This document shows positions 60,607 through 64,000 of a DNA stretch of 64,000 nt, piece after piece. The stretch is from Phoronis australis (lineage: Eukaryota > Phoronida > Phoronidae): NCBI GenBank assembly GCA_002633005.1, contig NMRA01000010.1:64001-128000 (forward strand). Direction: 5' to 3'. The stretch's first letter is position 1. Each line of letters starts with the position of its first letter. Made by a program: the position numbers and the translations under genes. The notes under the pieces were generated by a model, which was given only the letters and a program-made list of their open reading frames with translations, had not been told where the DNA came from and searched no databases.

Positions 60607-60669
60607 ACAGGCTGAAGTGTGCATAACTTCCCGATGCTTTACATATGTAGCAGTAATTGCAGCTATCAC
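60607..60669 (-). CDS. Preceding exon of the transposase-like gene
   Basis: A strong minus-strand acceptor (ccttttttgaattctag) opens VIAAITATYVKHREVMHTSA. A donor TGT/gttaag at 60,606 gives phase 0 and a 71-bp intron to the final exon. Direct read-through would change frame, so a splice is required. Upstream exons not found. Confidence 0.4.
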
Positions 60670-61239
60670 CTAGAATTCAAAAAAGGCAAGGTTGCCTGTA
60701 CGCAATTTAAGGTAAAACAATAGCTTATACATTAGCAATTTTCACTTGTAGACTTGTTTTTGTTTTCTGAGGTCTTGTATATCTGAATTTGTGAGTAATT
60801 CCTTATCTTTGTGATTGCTAGGCCAAATTATTGAGAAACATTGTGCATATGAAGTTGGTTGAAAATTGTCTGTAATACATTATCACACACGCCCACTGGC
60901 CTGCTGCTGCCTTCCCATTTTCACTGCATGACAGCGTTTTCCCGTTAAGTGACTTAACCAGTCCTTGAAGGGGGCCATTAATGACATTTAAGTGACCACC
61001 TTTTTCGTGTTTTTATTGACAAATTATTAAGGGGCCGGTCACGCAGTGAGGGCCCAACGATGGAATTGATTACCTCTATTTTCCTGTGTTTTGTGAAATC
61101 GCACAACCGGCTTTCATATTGAGGAATGTCATTCCTTGCAGGGTCACACGACGTGTAAACGAATCAATTGTCACTCTTTCCCAAGCTTAATGATTTTTGT
61201 CTTTCATTCCATTTTAGACGGAATCCTCTCTCGGTGGGG

Positions 61240-61375
61240 CGGTTCGGGAGAATTGTCCTTTTGGTCAATGGGCAGCGCACNGGGGGGTTGGGGCTATAGC
61301 TCCACTTTTTTCAGTGCAACGATGCATATGGTCAATAGGCGGTGCACTACGGTGGAGGGGGGTCTTTTTTCAGTG
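61240..61375. mobile_element. Relative of the G-rich MITE family, with one N
   Basis: CAATGGGCAGCGCAC, then GGGGCTATAGCTCC, and CAATAGGCGGTGCAC repeat elements seen at 29,389-29,562. Base 61,281 is N. Confidence 0.4.
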
Positions 61376-62520
61376 CCGAGCCCAGTCTATACACCTCCGA
61401 CATGACTCTGCCAACTACTCACGACAAGATTCCAAATTCATCAAAAACACAAAACATTCGTGCACAGCACAGAAGCTACCTTGTAAGAAATGACAATGCG
61501 TCACTGAACTTAGTTGAAGGCTGACTTGGGAAAATTCGACCTATCATCAGACCACCATATCGCAGTGAAGTAAAATAAGGCGATAACAGTGATAAGTTCA
61601 TGAATGTCGAGCAGCTCTAAATGCTTTATTGAATTAAAAACTAGACTAGTGAAATTTAAAAAATTACAAAACGTAGATCGAAAAAGAAGTTCAAGTCATT
61701 GCTCATAAATTTGTAAAGATTGTCTTTGAACTTCCTTGATGCTTGTAGTTCACAGTAGTATTGTGCAATGAATTTTGGTTCTTCTAAACCGAATCGTTTG
61801 CTCGCCATTCCTGTGCATACTGCACAGGCTTGGCACGTCATGACTCAGTAACGTACCCACGTTAAAAATAAGGTGTAGTCATGCATTAGGCCGGCGTAGA
61901 ATCCGCGGCTTGTGATTGACGACTGAGAAATGAACTTGAACTGCAGGCGTTGAAGTGTGTATATTTTTGGGACACACGTTCATTTTCCTCAGCCGCCCGG
62001 CAGAAGCTGGACACGAAGTGGCCGTGTTTCAACAAGGAATTTTGATGAGCTCTATAGGCCAAGGCCTTCGGGGACCATACTTCAAAAAAATCAGGGAATG
62101 ACCATATTAAAATGAACTTCTCCCGAAACTGGGGATCAAAAAACCACCTTTGGAGCCAGACCACGGGTATGGGTTCGAGCTAAGCCGCACGTCCCAAATA
62201 AATCATAGCGGAGCTGACCAGCGACTAGCATTAGTTCATCGAATTGCACGTGCATGGATCAGACTTCCCGGGGACCGCCACGACACCGGCCACCGTGGCT
62301 TAGTAGGGCTAACGCTAATTTCTGCTTCTAAATCTGGATTTAAGCAAAATGACAAAGTCCACGCATACACACATGCAACCGTATCCAGATACAATTAAAT
62401 GTTATTTCATGTGAAACCATACTCAATGTTCTTTGAACATTGACTTGGGTGAGTTCTTAGTTTTCTTGGAATGAGATCTACCCGATCAGGTAGAACTGCA
62501 TTTCAAGACATACGCTATAG
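61376..62520. other. No supported gene
   Basis: Short ORFs on both strands around 61,886-62,398 overlap each other; neither has splice context or a known domain. Confidence 0.4.
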
Positions 62521-62536
62521 GCACCCTGACGATTCG

Positions 62537-62571
62537 CGTCGTATGACGTCGTATGACGTCGTATGACGTAG
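62537..62571. repeat. Three tandem TATGACGTCG units (CRE-like)
   Basis: GTCGTATGAC repeated with a 10-bp period creates three overlapping TGACGT cores. Confidence 0.8.
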
Positions 62572-62631
62572 ACGATGCGAGCCTCATTTGCATATATTGG
62601 TGACATCTGTTGGTTCAAAAAAGAGGATTTT

Positions 62632-63250
62632 TTTAATGTTTATTACGAAATCTTCAGAATACAATGAATATACATAACCCAAAAAGCGCCGAGAGGAGTT
62701 AGATCTGGGTAAAAAAAATACAAAGAAGTCTATATACAATTATTATATACGAATACAAAAATAAAAAACCGATGTTAAGAATACAATGATATATGACAAC
62801 GAATGAAAATAATTCATTTTCATACAGATGTATAAAATTCTATCCACTTACACAAAGAGATTTAATGTTATAAAGAAATTCTGATACTATTTCAAATAAA
62901 ACCTTATTTTCGTTTGAGTTAAGTTCTTGACATCCATATAGAAAGAAATTAATTTTGTTGTACAATTGCGGAATTTCAGAATATTTTTATAAACATTGGG
63001 GGTATTGTTCGAGTGCCTGGAAGAGCTGTACTCTCTCCTCCTTGCATACCTCACAAGCAAAGAAAACATGAGGATATGTCTGGGTATCTCCACAGGAACA
63101 CAGAGCCGAAATATTATTAAAATTATGTCTAAATTTCTCGTTGTTTAGGAATAGACCACATCTTGATCTGTATAGGGTTATTTCATGGTTGCGGGGAAGT
63201 TGGAATGATGTCAAAGGGAATGGCAAAAAGAGGTTCATGCCCGAGTACAT
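62632..63250 (-). mobile_element. 3' end of a non-LTR retrotransposon (LINE)
   Basis: Minus-strand ORF (62,987-63,250) ends a reverse-transcriptase-type protein: LYRSRCGLFLNNEKFRHNF, then CSCGDTQTYPHVFFACEVCK, the C.CG..ET..H...C block typical of LINE C-termini. About 350 bp of AT-rich 3' UTR follow, ending in an A-rich tail. The 5' part is missing. The tail matches the 63-bp insertion at 21,570-21,632. Confidence 0.7.
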
Positions 63251-63439
63251 GCCTGGGAAGAGGCATCTTTTGGAAGGGTAAACATGTCATGTTCAAAGCA
63301 TCCCAGTTCCAGTAATATGCAGTCTTTGGGGACCAAAGTGGTGTCATTTTATAGCTAAAGAGTTAATATTTCAAACATAATGCTTGGATACGACATAACC
63401 TGAACATTTACTTTTGAAGTCACGTTTGAAATCACGTTA

Positions 63440-63484
63440 AACTGTGCTAAAACAGTTGTCCCTTCCTGGTTATCTCTTCCTGAT
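63440..63484. repeat. Dispersed repeat, inverted copy at about 55,627-55,653
   Basis: The string AGAGATAACCAGGAAGGGAC at about 55,631 recurs inverted here. Short; family unknown. Confidence 0.5.
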
Positions 63485-64000
63485 TGTACGAAAAGATCAA
63501 GCTATGTGTTGTAATGTTTCCAAGTATTTTGCACCAAATTAAACGACCTATTGTCGTCTATACCAGTACGGGACACACACTCGACAGCCGTCCGTATTGG
63601 AATCGCGCAGCGTTCACACCTTCGGCTTCAAAAAGACAGGAATGGAAAGTTTCTAACATCAAAGTTTTTGTATCAAACAAATTACACTATATAATAAACA
63701 TTGTGAAATTGCTAATAACAATTCAGACGAAGCATTTTGTTTTTCCGGCTGTTTCGACGGCTCCAGTCACACTACCGAGGATTCCCATACGGGCCCGTAT
63801 TAGAATATGTGCTAAATAATTGAATAAAAATTCTAAAGGTAGTGATTTTGATGGATTTTAATCATTAACTGACATGAAATGAAAAATTAATGTTTCCTTG
63901 ATTTTCTACGTATTTTGCACTAAATTAAATGGCCAGTCATTTCTGATTGCAATACTCTGAAGACACGGTGAAAGCCAAATTCGTTGTAACGATGATGTCA

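Overview
The window is eukaryotic: long AT-rich introns with GT/AG splice sites, microsatellites, minisatellites and many degraded transposons, and no operons or long uninterrupted genes. The repeat mix (TTAA-target THAP transposons, a GIY-YIG retroelement fragment, tRNA-headed SINE, LINE tails, many short MITEs) and the main gene fit a marine invertebrate animal. A deuterostome such as a hemichordate or lancelet is my guess from general style only.

The backbone is one plus-strand gene from about 11.2 to 42.4 kb. I recognise it as an orthologue of CNBD2 (cyclic nucleotide-binding domain-containing protein 2). Fourteen exons from 13,095 to 42,404 join in phase into an 808-residue protein. One further exon at 11,231-11,365 also fits in phase and would extend it to about 850 residues. 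The protein has a basic N-terminal region, a well-formed first cyclic-nucleotide-binding domain, and a degenerate second one interrupted by a long disordered exon. Its introns hold two related TTAA-flanked elements with THAP coding remains, several MITEs, a SINE and an apparent antisense nested gene (20.27-20.97 kb).

Left of CNBD2 (0-8.1 kb), exon-like segments lie on the minus strand: a clean first exon with an ATG at 8,015, its in-phase partner, and several more, including a 249-codon open exon. I cannot name the product and cannot join all of them in phase, so there may be more than one gene. Between 8.6 and 10.45 kb there is decayed coding sequence, including the end of a Penelope-type GIY-YIG endonuclease.

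Right of CNBD2 (42.4-57.3 kb) the sequence is mostly repeats: an exact 186-bp duplication that stops at an ambiguous base, a possible LTR fragment, a GC-rich minisatellite, a long hairpin, a tandem array carrying CTCF-like motifs about every 148 bp, a THAP-like first exon, and an array carrying nuclear-receptor-like sites. At 57.4-59.9 kb there is a plus-strand gene with a cysteine-rich C-terminus. Facing it at 60.27-60.67 kb is a minus-strand gene ending in a transposase-like C-terminus. The last 1.4 kb holds the 3' end of a non-LTR retrotransposon.
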